A stretch of 64,000 nucleotides of DNA from Poecilobothrus nobilitatus (taxonomy: Eukaryota > Arthropoda > Insecta > Diptera > Dolichopodidae). The stretch lies in NCBI GenBank assembly GCA_947095535.1, contig OX352774.1, positions 69,626,416 through 69,690,415 on the forward strand, written 5' to 3'. Of this stretch, positions 24,190-36,462 are shown piece after piece (within the stretch, counting starts at the first letter, position 1; each line of letters opens with the position of its first letter). The translations under genes were made by a program, and so were the position numbers. The notes under the pieces are model-generated. The model was given only the letters and a program-made list of their open reading frames with translations, was not told where the DNA came from and did no database searches.

Positions 24190-24449
24190 CAGGGTGTTTA
24201 AGAAGCCATAAATTGTGATTAAATTAAATAAAAAAATCTCGATATAAATTTAAGTACATATCGAGAGGAGATTTTGAGTTAAGTACATATCGAGAGGAGG
24301 AGAGGAGATTTTGAAACCATTTTGGAAAGAGGAGAGAAAAAGCAAGGTAATGACATCTTAAAAAATGTACTGTTATATCAATTTTTTTTTTTAATTTAAT
24401 AAAAACCACAATTTTTTTTTTTTTTTCACAAGTTTTCTTAAACATCCTG
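24190..24449. mobile_element. Mariner-type MITE flanked by TA
   Basis: The left end CAGGGTGTTTAAGAA starts at 24190 after TA. The right end TTCTTAAACATCCTG finishes at 24449 before TA. The two are inverted repeats with one mismatch. Complementarity continues inward with gaps: AATTGTGATTAAATTAAA on the left matches the reverse of TTTAATTTAATAAAAACCAC on the right. About 260 bp, TA duplication and no coding capacity fit a non-autonomous Tc1/mariner element. Inside, a 29-bp unit starting TAAGTACATATCGAGAGGAG occurs at 24251 and 24280. Confidence 0.75.
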
Positions 24450-25980
24450 TATAGAAACCGTTGAAAATCTTATAGCACTGTACACGTCTTTAAAGGGTAA
24501 ATTTTAAGAGTTTTCGTTTAAACCTTGATAAGAGTCCGTAGTTCCATAAATGTAAGTGCTACTGTTCTTTAATTAATTTGATTAGTTAGGCAAAGGGTTT
24601 TTTGAAGCGCTTTGTGACCTCTTCGTTTAGTTGGGCTCATATAGCGTTTAATCACGTGATCCAAGTAAAGTATAATATAAGTAAACTATACTCAATATTG
24701 TTATTGTATAGTTTACTTCAGGTACATTTTCCAATACATAGGTACATCGATATAGACCTTGATTTACATTGTTTGTGACTTGTTTTACTTCACTATATAG
24801 CTAAGTTTCTAAATTAATAATCTATTCTTATTTTGATCTAATATCATTTAATCATAGACTTTTTTAATATATCGATCCCTTTCATTTTTCATATGAATTT
24901 TGTTTAAATACGTTATCACTTACACTATATCTTTTTGTGAAGATAGACAGGTATCAAACTTTATCAAATATAACATGTTTTAAAAAGATGTGAATTTACT
25001 AATTGAAGCTAAAAATTTTGAAACAAAACCTTGTCTTAAATATAATGTTATATTTTTATTTTAATTTTTTGATCAAGAATATATTTTTCTATAGATCAAG
25101 GATGTAGTGGAAATTTAAATTCCTGTCATCTAATCTCCTCAAAAATTTTGTAAAAAACTAAATATTTGATAACAAAGGATATTGTAAAAACCTTGGTGGC
25201 GGTATTATAAATTTTGTAATGTAAATAATATTCTCTCCTACATCTTTTGGACAGTTTAAGGTAATATTACTATTTGAAATTAATCTCAATTAACGACAAA
25301 CAATGATATACGTTCCAAGGACAGCTCATTGATTTTTAAAGTTTAAAGTTTTTATGCATCATTTAAACTAAACCACTTGGCCTTAGTCCTTTATCATAAA
25401 ATATTTCAAATAAGTTAAGTGCCATCTTGAAACCATGTTGTATCATGTTTCTAACCCATCCTTAAGGTTAATAAGTTCGTGGAAAACTTTACAAAAAAAT
25501 TCCAAATACTGTCATATAAATTTGATTTCAATGTCATATGTAAAATTGATATTTGACGCTATGTCACAATTTTTAATGAAATTGTATTATGTCATATACA
25601 AATATAATGGAAGATAAACGAAGATAGAAAAATAAACAAAATATATAAAATACCGAGAGAAGAAAATATTAATATACCTATTAAAGTCAGTCTGTATACA
25701 TTTTTGATTTATTGATTTAGAAAGATAATATTCAATAGCTTAATGGCGAAGCATACTATAAAATTTTTCTTTATTTTATTCCAATTCTATGGTTGGAGTT
25801 TTGATTGTTTAACAATTTTATAGACTTCGAGAATGGTTATCATCCCTTTGGAAGAAGAAAATAATCTCATTTTAACGATCTTGAACTAATCGCACTCAAA
25901 CCAAACAAAAAAAACTTATGCTTAAGAAAATTAAAGTCGCTTACTGCTAAATGGAAGAATAAAGCTTAATATAGTAGCAG
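24450..25980. other. AT-rich sequence without recognised features
   Basis: About 1.5 kb. The inverted pair GTAAACTATA (24683) and TATAGTTTAC (24707) forms a hairpin-like segment. No gene or element was recognised. Confidence 0.55.
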
Positions 25981-25984
25981 GACA

Positions 25985-26275
25985 ATCTATACTAGTGGAC
26001 GATATTCAAAATTGACAAATAAAAAAAAATGGGCTGAGATTGAGGGCTGGATACGGAGACGGTATTAGACATTCTATACTGAAGTTCAGCAATAGTATTC
26101 TTATCATAAGAAAACAGCGTTAAGAGGAGACACTGAGAGTAGTTATCTAGTGTCTCGTAATTAACGTAGTTAAAGAATTCAATAGTGGGGCAATCACACC
26201 ATTCTTTAGAAGAATTATCTTGAAGAATTGGTTCAATTAAATACAATGAAAAGCAAGCTGTTAATTAGTACGTCA
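25985..26275 (-). other. Possible coding fragment, unrecognised
   Basis: An open stretch on the minus strand of roughly 88 codons has more protein-like composition than other frames here: residues such as NSSKEWCDCPTIEFFNYV and TVSVSSPQSQP, with few homopolymers. There is no ATG at its start. The frame opens just after a TAA and near an ACAG that could act as a splice acceptor (about 26261-26264), so it could be a small exon or a decayed element fragment. No family was recognised and no partner exon was seen. A chance open frame remains the simplest alternative. Confidence 0.2.
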
Positions 26276-27486
26276 AAGGACAGATGCAAGGTTAAATAAC
26301 TATCTGACACAATCACAGCATCAACAAAAACAATACACTATAATAATAAATTGATTTCTTCTTTTTTTTTTTTAATATTTAATATATTTTAAAAATCAAA
26401 ATTATCATTAATTTAAAGTTAATTTTACTTTGAAGTACTATTAATAATTTTCTAATTTAATTCCTTATTGAATATGAAAAGATTTTTTTTTTATTTAAAA
26501 ACATCTTTTTTTTTCTAAAATTCATATAATATTAAATATATGTATATATATATTGTACATTTATATAAATATATTTATTTTCCAATATTGTTAGTTACAG
26601 GATCCTAAAAAAAAAAAAAAAACATCCAAAAACAGAGTTTTAGATCTTTTCCACTTTAAATAAAAATAGATATGAACTTTTCAATACATATATATATATA
26701 TAAATATACACATATATATAGATATACATACTATACAGAAAACATAAACAATCTATGGCATATAAGAAAAGTTGTCAAACTTAAAAAAAAAAAAATAAAA
26801 TAAATAAATAAAAATTAAAGAATATGTACACGTAAAGTTGAATTCAAAACGTGACAAGCATCCTGGATTATCCTTTTTAATAGCAGCAGATGATGTAAAA
26901 TTAACATTTTATCTTTATACTTTTATTTTAAACAGTAAATACCGATATATAAATATGTATATGTACACAATTTAAATATACATAATTTTAATATATATAT
27001 ATATACATATATATATACATACATAGTCATATACATATACAAAATATTATATAACTATGTTTAAGAAAATTTTTTACAAAAATAAAATGTTAAAAATGTA
27101 AATATTTTGTTATATAAAGTTCATAAGATTTAGAACTTCCGTCAAACCATCTTTTTTTTTTTTTTTTTTTTTTTTGGTTACAAATTAGGATCTTTCTTGG
27201 AAACATTTTTTTTTTAAATAATTGTTTATATAAAATTTGAATTTTTCATATAAATTGTTCGGAGTGTAAAACATATAGGATAACACAAAATAATTGAGGT
27301 AATATTAAAAAGAAACGGTAAAAATTAAATTTATCAAATAATATGACAAAGGAAACAGGAGCACTAAAATTTCTGATCTCTGATTTATAGAAAATGTAAC
27401 TTAACTAAAACTTCCTTATAGGTTTTCTCAAAATAAGTGTCAATTATATTTTAGCTAAAATTAGAACTCAATTAATTGTAAAACAT
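26276..27486. other. AT-rich sequence dense in TA/TATATAC simple repeats
   Basis: Contains several TATATA/TACATA stretches (26530-26580, 26685-26730, 26940-27045), poly-A near 26606-26620 and a 24-base T run at 27152-27175. No other features were recognised. Confidence 0.65.
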
Positions 27487-27487
27487 G

Positions 27488-27571
27488 TAGGGGGGAATTA
27501 GTCTCACGACGTGTGTGGGATTCGTACCCATACTCGCTCGGTGTTTACAGCGTATTCGCCATTCGAAGCCC
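27488..27571 (-). mobile_element. SINE-A copy 5, fragment
   Basis: On the minus strand, this is the tRNA-like head from just inside the anticodon arm to the T arm and the start of the body. It has CACCGAGCGAG, GGGTACGAATCCCACAC with the B box damaged by one base, and ACGTCGTGAG. The body beyond about 27488 and the A tail are absent. On the 5' side the match decays into AATGGCGAATACGCTG and GGGGCTTCG, possibly from a divergent subfamily. Confidence 0.65.
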
Positions 27572-27955
27572 CAAACCAGCTCTTATAAAGTACTGGTATT
27601 GAAAATTTTAGGTAGTGCCAACAGCATAATTTAAAATTCATGATGGAGATTTATAAATCAAATATTATCAGGCAGTGGCTTTATTTTATTTTAAAATTTC
27701 AACTGTATAAGGATTAGTTCCTGAATTTCTTCTTGTTTTTTTTCAGATATCCTTTTGAAGACATTCCTTTTATTTTTATTTCTAAAGAACTAAAATGTAC
27801 TACTCTATATAGATAGAATTTCTAAAAGATCAGATCTATGATGGAATTGCAATAAATTTTGAAAGAAATAAGATTCTAATTATGGAAAGGAATTAAACCA
27901 ATGTTAGGAATTGGTTTAGAAAGAATAGTAAATTATAAGAATTTATTTTATTTTT
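27572..27955. other. AT-rich sequence without recognised features
   Basis: About 380 bases, ending in the poly-T that precedes SINE-C copy 3. Confidence 0.55.
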
Positions 27956-28110
27956 TTTTTTTTGCGAGGGCAGGTGGGTATCTTGAAAGACATCAATGAG
28001 ATCAACAAGCATATTTTCTTTAGTAGTGTTGGACTTGGACCAATTAAACGCCACCTCCTTCTTAAACCAAACATTAGGTTAGATTTTAACCTACGATACA
28101 ATGTATTATT
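27956..28110 (-). repeat. SINE-C copy 3
   Basis: In minus-strand sense it reads AATGTTTGGTTTAAGAAGG, AGGTGGCGTTTAATTGG, TGATGTCTTTCAAGATACCC and ACCTGCCC. It then runs into an A tail, seen here as T's before 27964. Order and spacing match the 945 and 44290 copies, but the inner hairpin arms are eroded. The 63-codon plus-strand frame over it is a by-product. Confidence 0.5.
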
Positions 28111-30132
28111 TGGTTTAAGGATTAGAAAGATAAAAATAAAGAAATATGAATAAAAAATTTTGAAAATATAGGAAGTGATTAAATGTTAGTATGATTATTT
28201 TGAAGAAAGATGTTGCTTTTCTTCTTGAAATGATCGTTATCATACACGTTATGGTTGTCAATTTTAGGGAATAATTCCAGCGGCAAGCAATTCTATATTG
28301 ACGCTGTACGCATTACAATTTCTATATGCGAATAGGTGCCATCTGGGGATTTCAAAGGAAAATATGAAATTTTTACAACTCATTAATGATTTTGTTTGAC
28401 GCAGTGAACAATCTAAAAAGGAAGATGATTCATATTCATACATACACATTTTTTTCTCCATATTTATTCTATTAACCTAACAATATGTTACAATATTTTT
28501 ATTTCTTAACAGTATTAAAGAAATTTAATTTTAACGTCTAACACCTCTATTTATATAAATATTAATTAATTAAAGAAAAGAGAATTTAAGAATCTTAATA
28601 ATTTGTTTTTAATTTGAAAATTTGATAATAATACAAACTACTATAACTAATTAAGAAATCAAAACTTGTTCCCGATCAATTTGTTCATCAAGAAAGATCT
28701 GGTAAATTTTTAAGGAAAAACTAACCAAAGAATGTCTAACCTACATTCGTATAAACACTGCTAGAACCGTACCGATAATTATGGATCACTGACCAATAGA
28801 AATCCAAACAGTCAGAATGGATATTCCTTACAATACAAAGTGTTGAAGCTACAAAGAAGGGATGGAGGAAACTCTCATTTTTAAAGTCAATTGGTGAAAC
28901 CATTTCGAATTAATACTCAAAAAAAGGAAAAACACTGGAAAGATCTTGTCTGGCAACCATTCATGGATCTTGATAAATATTTTGTTTGTGAACTTTTTCA
29001 GGCTCAGAGGAATATTACTTCAAAGTTTGTTTTCAAGCGAATGTGCGGTGTTATAATTCGTGGAAAAAAAAAACAAATATGAAGAACTCAACTTCATCAA
29101 AATCAAATTTTTTATTATGCAGATTGAAATAATTTTACCCAAATAAGATTTTCTTTCGCTTTCGTATTTATTTGACGTATTTATTATAAAGAATGACTCA
29201 TTCTTTCTAAAATATAATCATTTTTAATTATTTTCACATTTAAATCTTAATTTGAATTTTTATTTTATTAATTTAAAATGTCATCTATCTATTGCATTCT
29301 ACTTTAATCTTATTTAAAATTATCATAAATTATCTTAAATTATAAATTGCATGATTTCTTTAACGTTTTTTATTAAACATTATTCCCATTAGAGGTGTTA
29401 TAATTTGACATGTTTTTGATGTAGTGGATTCCGTGTTCAAAAACATTTCATTCTCAATTAGTGATAATGTTTTGAGTATCAAATCCATTAACTTTGCTAT
29501 TATTTACCGCTTCTACATTATAAAATATCTATTAATAGTTCAGAGTTTAGCGGTAGCGGTTTCTTTTGATATATCTGATAATCCTATTGAATTGCACTTT
29601 CTATACTATTCGTAATTTGGAGTCAAATTGTCTGTTGTTCTCAGATTTTATTTTACTATTTTAGATATCGTTTTTGTTTTGTTCTTTTTTTTTTCTTTTG
29701 CATCTTGTTAAAGGCAATTAAAATGTGATTTTAATAAAAATCAAAAAATAAAAGAATATAAATAACAACAATTTTTGAATCTCTGATTCTTTGCTACCGT
29801 TCTTTATTCACTTACAATTTAGAACAATTTTGTACGTTGCGTGCCAACATTTTTTCCCTCTTTTTTTTCTACCTGAGAACATTTTTACACTTTAAAAAAA
29901 TAAATTCAAAAGGAAACTAGAAATGATATTCCCTTTTATATGATTTTTAACCAAAACTAATATCTTCTTAATAAATTTTAAATTATTGAGACTTTTGTAA
30001 TTTTTAATGAATGATATCTGTCAACGTGATTTTTCATCAATAATAAAAACTAAAGCGCAGTTAACTCAACAGTTTCGAATTACGAACTTCTTAGTATTTG
30101 ATATCCCAAAAAAAACACATAACATGCAAACT
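28111..30132. other. AT-rich sequence without recognised features
   Basis: About 2 kb. Frames at 28264-28461 (-), 28891-29082 (+) and 29424-29615 (+) were inspected. None shows a recognisable domain or splice context. The 28891 frame (WKDLVWQPFMDLDKYFVC) looks somewhat protein-like, but its end is lysine-rich poly-A. Confidence 0.5.
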
Positions 30133-30734
30133 CATGACGTAGTGACTAAGTCGCCAACCTTTTAATCAAAGAGTCTTGGGTTCAAATACCGATCAGATCA
30201 TATATAAAAAAAATCAGTAGTAGGTTTATATCATAATAATGTATATATACGTATAACAATAACAATAATAATACTAACATTAATAATTATAGCTGTTTAA
30301 GTTAATTAATAATAATCAGGTGGAGTTACCTTTGGTTACTTCACGTATGGTGATAGTATGTACTACTGCATGTTAGGAAATAGTAATACATAATAGCAAT
30401 AATTAATATTAATAATAAAAGCTGCTACAGTTGAGCTGCATTCAATTATTGCCTCATGCGGAACGGTTTTATATACGGAACGGTGTTTAATTATTGATGC
30501 TTTCGTCATTTATAACGAAATATAGCAAAAATAAGAGACGGATTCGTTGTTCTTTTACAGTCCCCAATTTCAAATTTCAGCATCCCTGTCATATCCTAGC
30601 CCAATATGTTGCATTAGCAATTAAGAATTTTATCCCTTTTTATATGGTAAAGGAAGAGGTGAGTTTGAATCTGATATTTGGGGACCATCTTGATATCTTT
30701 AGAAAATTTCCACTTCTCTTAGGCAAAAAAAAAT
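30133..30734 (+). mobile_element. SINE-B copy 3 with tRNA-Lys-like head
   Basis: The head (about 30133-30200) has the A-box-like TGACGTAGTGACTAAG. Its anticodon-loop-like CTTTTAATC is as in tRNA-Lys(UUU). AGAGTCTTGGGTTCAAAT, holding the B box, follows. Next come the ATAATAAT-rich middle, CTGCTACAGTTGAGCTGC, a TTACAGT block and the 3' core (TGGTAAAGGAAGAGGTGAG to CCACTTCTCTTAGGC) with A tail to 30734. The outer-stem change to CACTTCT still pairs with AGAGGTG by G-U. The 124-codon frame 30494-30868 is a by-product of the core. Confidence 0.8.
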
Positions 30735-33064
30735 TTAATTTCGCCACAAACACATCAGATTTCTTAACCTTGGAACATCTCTTGTATATAGCTTACTTTA
30801 GAATATGCCATATAATTTCAGGTCTCCAAATAGTCTGTTTTCTGATCTCATTTAAAAACACAAGTTGATTTGGTTATGATATGGGATAATTTGGTTATAA
30901 TTTATCAAACTTATTCGGTCACATTAAATATATTTTAAATAAAATTAAATCATTGTTCCTCACAAATAACTTTTATTTTTTCTTCAGATTCCATAATTGA
31001 TTATAACTTACCTATAAACATATACGATTACTTGAACAATGGTATCTATCAACTTTTTTTTAACATTTCCCTATATAAGTCTTCATTTCGTGAATCTTTA
31101 GTCCAAGTCCACTTTTCCTAACATAAAATAGATCGTTAAATGGCTTAACACATGATCAGCTAAACTTTAAGTTACAAGAACAGATTTTTGTTTTAAAATA
31201 TTCTTTTTATTTTTTTTTCAATTCAGGAAATTTAAGACTGGTTCCAGTTTTCTTTTAAGGAGTTGGCGCCATTATAGTTTTGTCTCGCTTAATCAGTTTA
31301 AAACAAAAAAGTAAAAATAGGATAGTATAAAAATAAAATTAAAATAGGGAACAAAAAGCTTTTATATCTTGTAAATATTTTAAGGTTTCAAGATTTTTAA
31401 TCAGAAATTGTTTTCAGTGTTTCTTAGAGGAAATTTTTATTATATCTATTCTTGTTGATTCCTAGAAAATCGTGTTCACCATTTAATTTTTGTTTTATTT
31501 CTTTTGTATTAGCAAAAATAAAGTAATACTATTTGGTTTGCTATGATTTTGTTTTTGTTTTTTTTTTTGTTTTTTACTTATAAAACAAACAAATTTAACA
31601 AGTTTTTGACATTAAAAATGCTAATTAAGCTACTGGCATTTATATTGAGTTTTTTGGTAACCGAGCTCTTTGCCGAAGTTTTTATTTCATTTCAAAAAGT
31701 TTATTTTTTTTTTCCTCTATCATTTACCCTTACTCAAAACGGAATTTCTTAAAACAAACGAAAGATTCATTTGCATAAGAAATAAATAAATTAATGAATG
31801 AATAGCTAAAAGTAATTTAGCCGACAATTAAAGAAATCTTGTAAGATTTTTTTTTTTTTATAACAACACAATAAAAACAAAAAGTTAAAAACAGAAAATT
31901 AAACTAAAAATGTCAGAAGAAATGAAAGAAATAAAAACAAGAATAGGCACTTTGCAATTATTTAGAGTAATTGTTGCTGAAATGATTTTAGTGTTGAAAT
32001 GAACAGAAATTAAACGATAGTTAGTTTTTAATTGGAAAGTAAAAATTATTCACTTAAATCATATTTATGATAAAAAGATTTTTCTTTTACGCTTTAGAAA
32101 ATCTTCAACTTTAGTATCTGGAAATGTTATCATAACAATGTTGATAGCAATATGAATTTTAAACAAATGTTTAACTTAAATATGTTAAATTCTATTTTTA
32201 CAACAGACATTTCTTCTTAATGGTACAAAATTTTTGATATAGGTAGGCTGAAGTTGAAGTTGCCAGTATCGCATAATATTCAACCAGCATATGTTTTTAT
32301 TTTTGAAAATAATTTTTTTATTTGACTGAGCATTGAGTAATAGAGTGATCAAAATTTTGAAATGCTCCCATTGTCCGTAATTATTTTTTGAATTGCTCGT
32401 CTTTCCTGAATTTTTGCCTAATTTTTAACCAAAAAGCCATTTTGCAAGTTAATAGTATTTATTTATGTCATTTTTGTAAATGAATTAAATTTTACTTTTT
32501 TAAATAAATTTTATTTATATTTTTTTTTAGTTTCATATATTTTGAAAAGGATTCAATTGAAAAATAGTTTCATTTTATTGAAAAAAGATTTCATTTAATC
32601 GGAAAATGCTATATTTGCATTATAAACTAAAATTCTTTGTATATTTAATTTATTTCTTCCTTTTTTAACTTCCTAATTGGGCAATGTAACTTAATGTTTA
32701 TGAAGATTCGACTTTAATCACCTGCAAGATGGTTGCATTAAGTTACTAACAAACAGTATGAAAAATTAGAAATTTTTTTTTTTTAATTTTTAAAAGTCCA
32801 TTAAATTATCAATCATACAAATTAGATTTTAGATTTTAGAAAAGATATTCGAAATTGTATCAATCTAATGGCTATCACACGTCTTTATTTCGTTCTTTGA
32901 AAAATCTGCAAAATTTCAAAATAAAAACGAGGAAGAGTGCAGTAGAGTAGACTGTGTCAACTCTAGGTTACCCGTATGAACGTAATATATCTTGTTTCTA
33001 TAAAACTTGATCATGTTTTAAAAACATTCAGATGTTTTAGTACCGACGTTAATTACAGAGATAT
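30735..33064. other. AT-rich sequence without recognised features
   Basis: About 2.3 kb, T-rich near 31540-31720 with artefactual Phe-rich frames. Nothing recognised. Confidence 0.55.
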
Positions 33065-33990
33065 ATTTATGTAAATTGTGGAGTTGTATGACAGCTACCC
33101 GAACCTGTCGCATCAGCACAACCAAATTTTACAGAAGTTGTGGCCATAAAACTTGTTCATCATTTGTAAGATGTCAAAGATGCCCCTAGCTTCATTAAGT
33201 TCCAAGAGGTGTAAGAAGCCTGAACCGGCTGCACTAGTCCAACCAAATTTTATAAAAGTTGTTGGTATGTAACCCGACATCTCTTTACTAAATTTCAAGT
33301 TCCTAGCTTCAGTACACACTGAGTTACTTTCATTTAAAAAGAGAAGTTGTATGGCAGCTATCCGAACATTTTGCACCAGCACAACCAAATTTTACAGAAG
33401 TTGTTGCCATAAAACTTTATCATCATTTGCAAAATTTCAGAAACCTAGCTTGAATAGATACTGAGTTATTTCTATTTAAAGAACGAAGTTGTATGGCAGC
33501 TACTCGAAACCGGCGGATTGCTCGATGCTCGATTTAAATAGCAAAGCTAACAATTTTGCAAAAGTGACGTAAAAAAAATTTCAGCCTCCTAGCTCCTTTA
33601 TTTTTTGAGTGATCGTGCGGACGAATACTGAGTTATTTTCATTTAAAAAGAGAAGTTGTAAGGCAGCTACCCGAACTTGTTGCACCAGCACAACCAAATT
33701 TTACAGAAGTTGTGGCCATAAAATTTAATCATCATTTGCAAAATTTCAGAAACCTAGCTTGAATAGATACTGAGTTATTTCTATATAAAGAAAGAAGTTG
33801 TATGACAGCTATTCGAACCCGCCGACCGAAAATGTTGGAATTAAATAGCAAAACTAACAATTTTGCAAAAGTGACGTAAAAAAATGTTCAGCCTCCTAGC
33901 TCCTTTATTTTTGAAGTTATCGTGCGGACGGACGGACGGACATACATGACTTAATCGACTCAGAATTCGATTATATTAATCTCCATTCGA
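33065..33990. repeat. Dispersed repeat of about 309-bp tandem units
   Basis: The unit starting GTTGTATGGCAGCTA begins at 33083 (shortened), 33346 and 33655. The last two are 309 bases apart and share long blocks such as CACCAGCACAACCAAATTTT, TCATCATTTGCAAAATTTCA and AGAAACCTAGCTTGAATAG. A minor sub-unit lies near 33230. The last unit ends with CGTGCGGACGGACGGACGGA, the complement of the GTCCGTCC motif at 9343. A noncoding transposable-element array is likely; the 91-codon reverse frame is not a gene. Confidence 0.7.
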
Positions 33991-34295
33991 AATTGACTGA
34001 TCATTACTCAGTATTTTATAAACTAAAGTGATTCTCATACAGTATATTATATAATTACCTAAAACACGATGCAATTTCAATAAACGTTATTTACACTCTC
34101 CGCAGATATTATAGACTCTTATTTAGCTCTAATTCTGTCATCTCTAAACAGAAGTTTAAAGAAATATTTAACTTACTAATGCATAGTATCTTAAATAACT
34201 ATAAACCTAAGAAATTAACATAAGATAGAATTCAGGAATAAAATCCTCCTGGATAAATGATAATCTACTGTTTCTGTTTTTTACCTATATGTATA
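33991..34295. other. AT-rich spacer before the Helitron array
   Basis: About 300 bases of AT-rich sequence. No feature was recognised. Confidence 0.5.
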
Positions 34296-36462
34296 CTAGC
34301 AGAGTACCCGGCGTTGCCCGGAGTATTTTATTGGTTTTATGAAATAAAAATTATTAACTTTTGTTTCTGCGTTAATTTAATTTATAGTTAACTTATTACT
34401 ATGCATTTACAGATGCTGGTAGTTAATATTCTATTTTTATTACAAAAAATCTTTAAAGGAATCAATAATCTATTGAGTACGCAATTACGGCGAAATGAGT
34501 TTTCATAATATATTTGTTAATATCGAAACATAAAATCGCATTTCAATTATAAAAGACCATAATGTAATACATTGTTTTTCGTAAGTAATGTCACTTCATG
34601 TTTTTGTGAATTATCCTTTTAAGCACATTTTGAAAAATTTGCTATTAGGTTCGCTCTGTCCCTCCGTCTATTAAAACTTATATACTGTTTAATAAAGAGC
34701 AATGAAATATTAACTATGCATAGGTCTCTTAAAAGAGTAATGTTGAAAAACAACTTTTTTATGTACCCTCTTTTTTATGTAATTGGCTCAAAATATGTGT
34801 AAAAATTGTATATGGATTAGAATGTAAAGTTTTCTGTTCTTTAAATATGTATGTACTAATTTTTTATTAAATACTGTACAGAAATGTGATATATAGTATT
34901 TCTAAATATACGCACGTTACTATATGTACATATTTCAATGATATTTTATGGGAAATATGTTATACACATGCATCTTATAAAGCTAGACCACATGCATTTC
35001 TGAATGATGACATGATGACTGTCGTATGTAGGAGACTTATTCTGTTTTTTAATTTTACTTTTATATTATAGAAATTTGCATTGAAAGGTTTTTATGGAAT
35101 ATTAAAAACAGTGTAGATAAAGGTAAAGAGTGTTGGAAATATCTTTTTAATAATAATAACAATACGAAAAATTGGGCAGAATATTTTTAAAAGGTATTCA
35201 TGCGGAAATGGGTTAACGAACGTTAACAAAAATTTGTCACAGGCTTTATTTAGAATCGTAAATTCATCCTGCCAAATTAGACAAAAATTAGAAACAAAAT
35301 TTTCTTTTGAAAGTCTATCGTACAAATGGGTTAATGTATCACCGCAGAATTACTTAAATGAGCTTCTGCCTTAAAGTGCAGTACTTGTACCAATGTTCAA
35401 TTGGTCAAACCGTTTAAGCACGACAACAAAAAAATGAAAAACTTCATTGAGGCTTGATGCTGAAATGAGTTAATGCATCGTAACAAAATCAACTCAGTAA
35501 GCATCTGTGGTAAAGAGCTAGAGCTTTTGTGAATTTTCAACTCAGTTGGTCAAACCGTTTAAGCGCGACAAAAAAAACATTAAGAAACTTCATTGGGCCG
35601 TGGTGCCGAAACAGGTTAGTGGATCGTAACCAAATCAACTGAGTGGGCTTCTGCGGTGAAGAGCTACACTTTTGTAATTTTTCAACTCAATTGATCAAAC
35701 CTTTTAAGCTCGACAACAAAGAAATTAAAATACTTCATTGGGCCCTGGCGCCGAAACGGGTTAATGGATCGTAACCAAGTCAACTGAGTGGGCTTCTGGA
35801 GTGAAGAACTACACTTTTGTAAATTTTCAACTCAATTAGTCGAACCGTTTAAGCGCGACATTAAGGTAAATTAAAAAATTTCACTGAACCCTGGTGCCGA
35901 AACGGGTTAATGGATCCTAACCAAATTAATCTAATAAGCTTTTCTGCTAAAGAGCAACAGTTTTGCAAATTTTCAAATCAATTGGTGAAACCGTTTAAGC
36001 AGGACATCAAAAAAATTTAATGAACTTCGTTCGGCTCTCGTGTCCAAACGGGTTACCAGAACTTTACAAAAATTCGTCTCAGGGGTTTTTTCAGACCATA
36101 ATACCGCCATACAAAATTGAACATAAATCGGAAACAAAAAATTTTAGAAGCCCGCCGGGCCGAATCCGAGTGACATATGGCAACCTAATTTATTGAGTAC
36201 ACCCCTAAAGATGAGAAGAACATTTGTGCAAATTTTCAACTCAATCGGTCAAACCGTTTAGGCAGAACAACGAAAAAACCAAAACGCTTTAAAACGCTCT
36301 CGGGCCGCAATGGGTTAATGAACCGAAACACGATGTAGCCTATAACTCCTTTCGGGGTCGTAGAAATGTTTCTGCAAAATTTGGTTGCAATCGTACTGGT
36401 GGTTTTTACGTGAATCCGTGCCAAACAAACAAACAAACAGAATTTCTTCCTTATATATTAGA
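34296..36462 (-). mobile_element. Helitron-like element copy 1 (non-autonomous)
   Basis: In element sense (minus strand) it begins TCTAATATATAAGGAAG at 36462 and ends ...GGGTACTCTGCTAG at 34296. A CCGG-N6-CCGG hairpin (34308-34321) lies 8 bases before the terminal CTAG. A 5' TC, a 3' CTRR and a short GC-rich hairpin just upstream are the diagnostic ends of Helitrons. The flank before CTAG on the plus strand is A, matching insertion between A and T. The interior holds about 145-bp tandem units (GCCGAAACGGGTTAATGGAT, TTTTCAACTCAATTGGTCAA). No Rep/helicase frame, so mobility would need a partner element. Length 2167 bp. Confidence 0.78.
35460..36030. repeat. About 145-bp tandem units inside Helitron copy 1
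   Basis: The GCCGAAACGGGTTA-like motif recurs at about 35604, 35748 and 35894 (spacing about 145). Each unit has GTAACCAAnTCAACT, then GCTTCTG, GAAGAGCTACACTTTTGTAA, TTTTCAACTCAATTGGTC and AACCGTTTAAGC. Tandem arrays like this are common inside non-autonomous Helitrons. Copy 2 has the same array with more units (about 37900-38640). Confidence 0.75.

Noticed and set aside
28891..29082. Possible transposase fragment (WKDLVWQPFMDLDKYF)
   Set aside because: No recognisable catalytic motif or neighbouring frames. Too short to assign.
30494..30868. 124-codon protein gene
   Set aside because: It reads through the 3' core and A tail of SINE-B. The same core in other copies has no matching open frame.
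36236..36436. Conserved 66-codon protein repeated at 38897-39097
   Set aside because: The two frames lie at the same place in two copies of one Helitron-like element. Similarity follows from the DNA repeat; replacement differences are frequent and no domain is visible.
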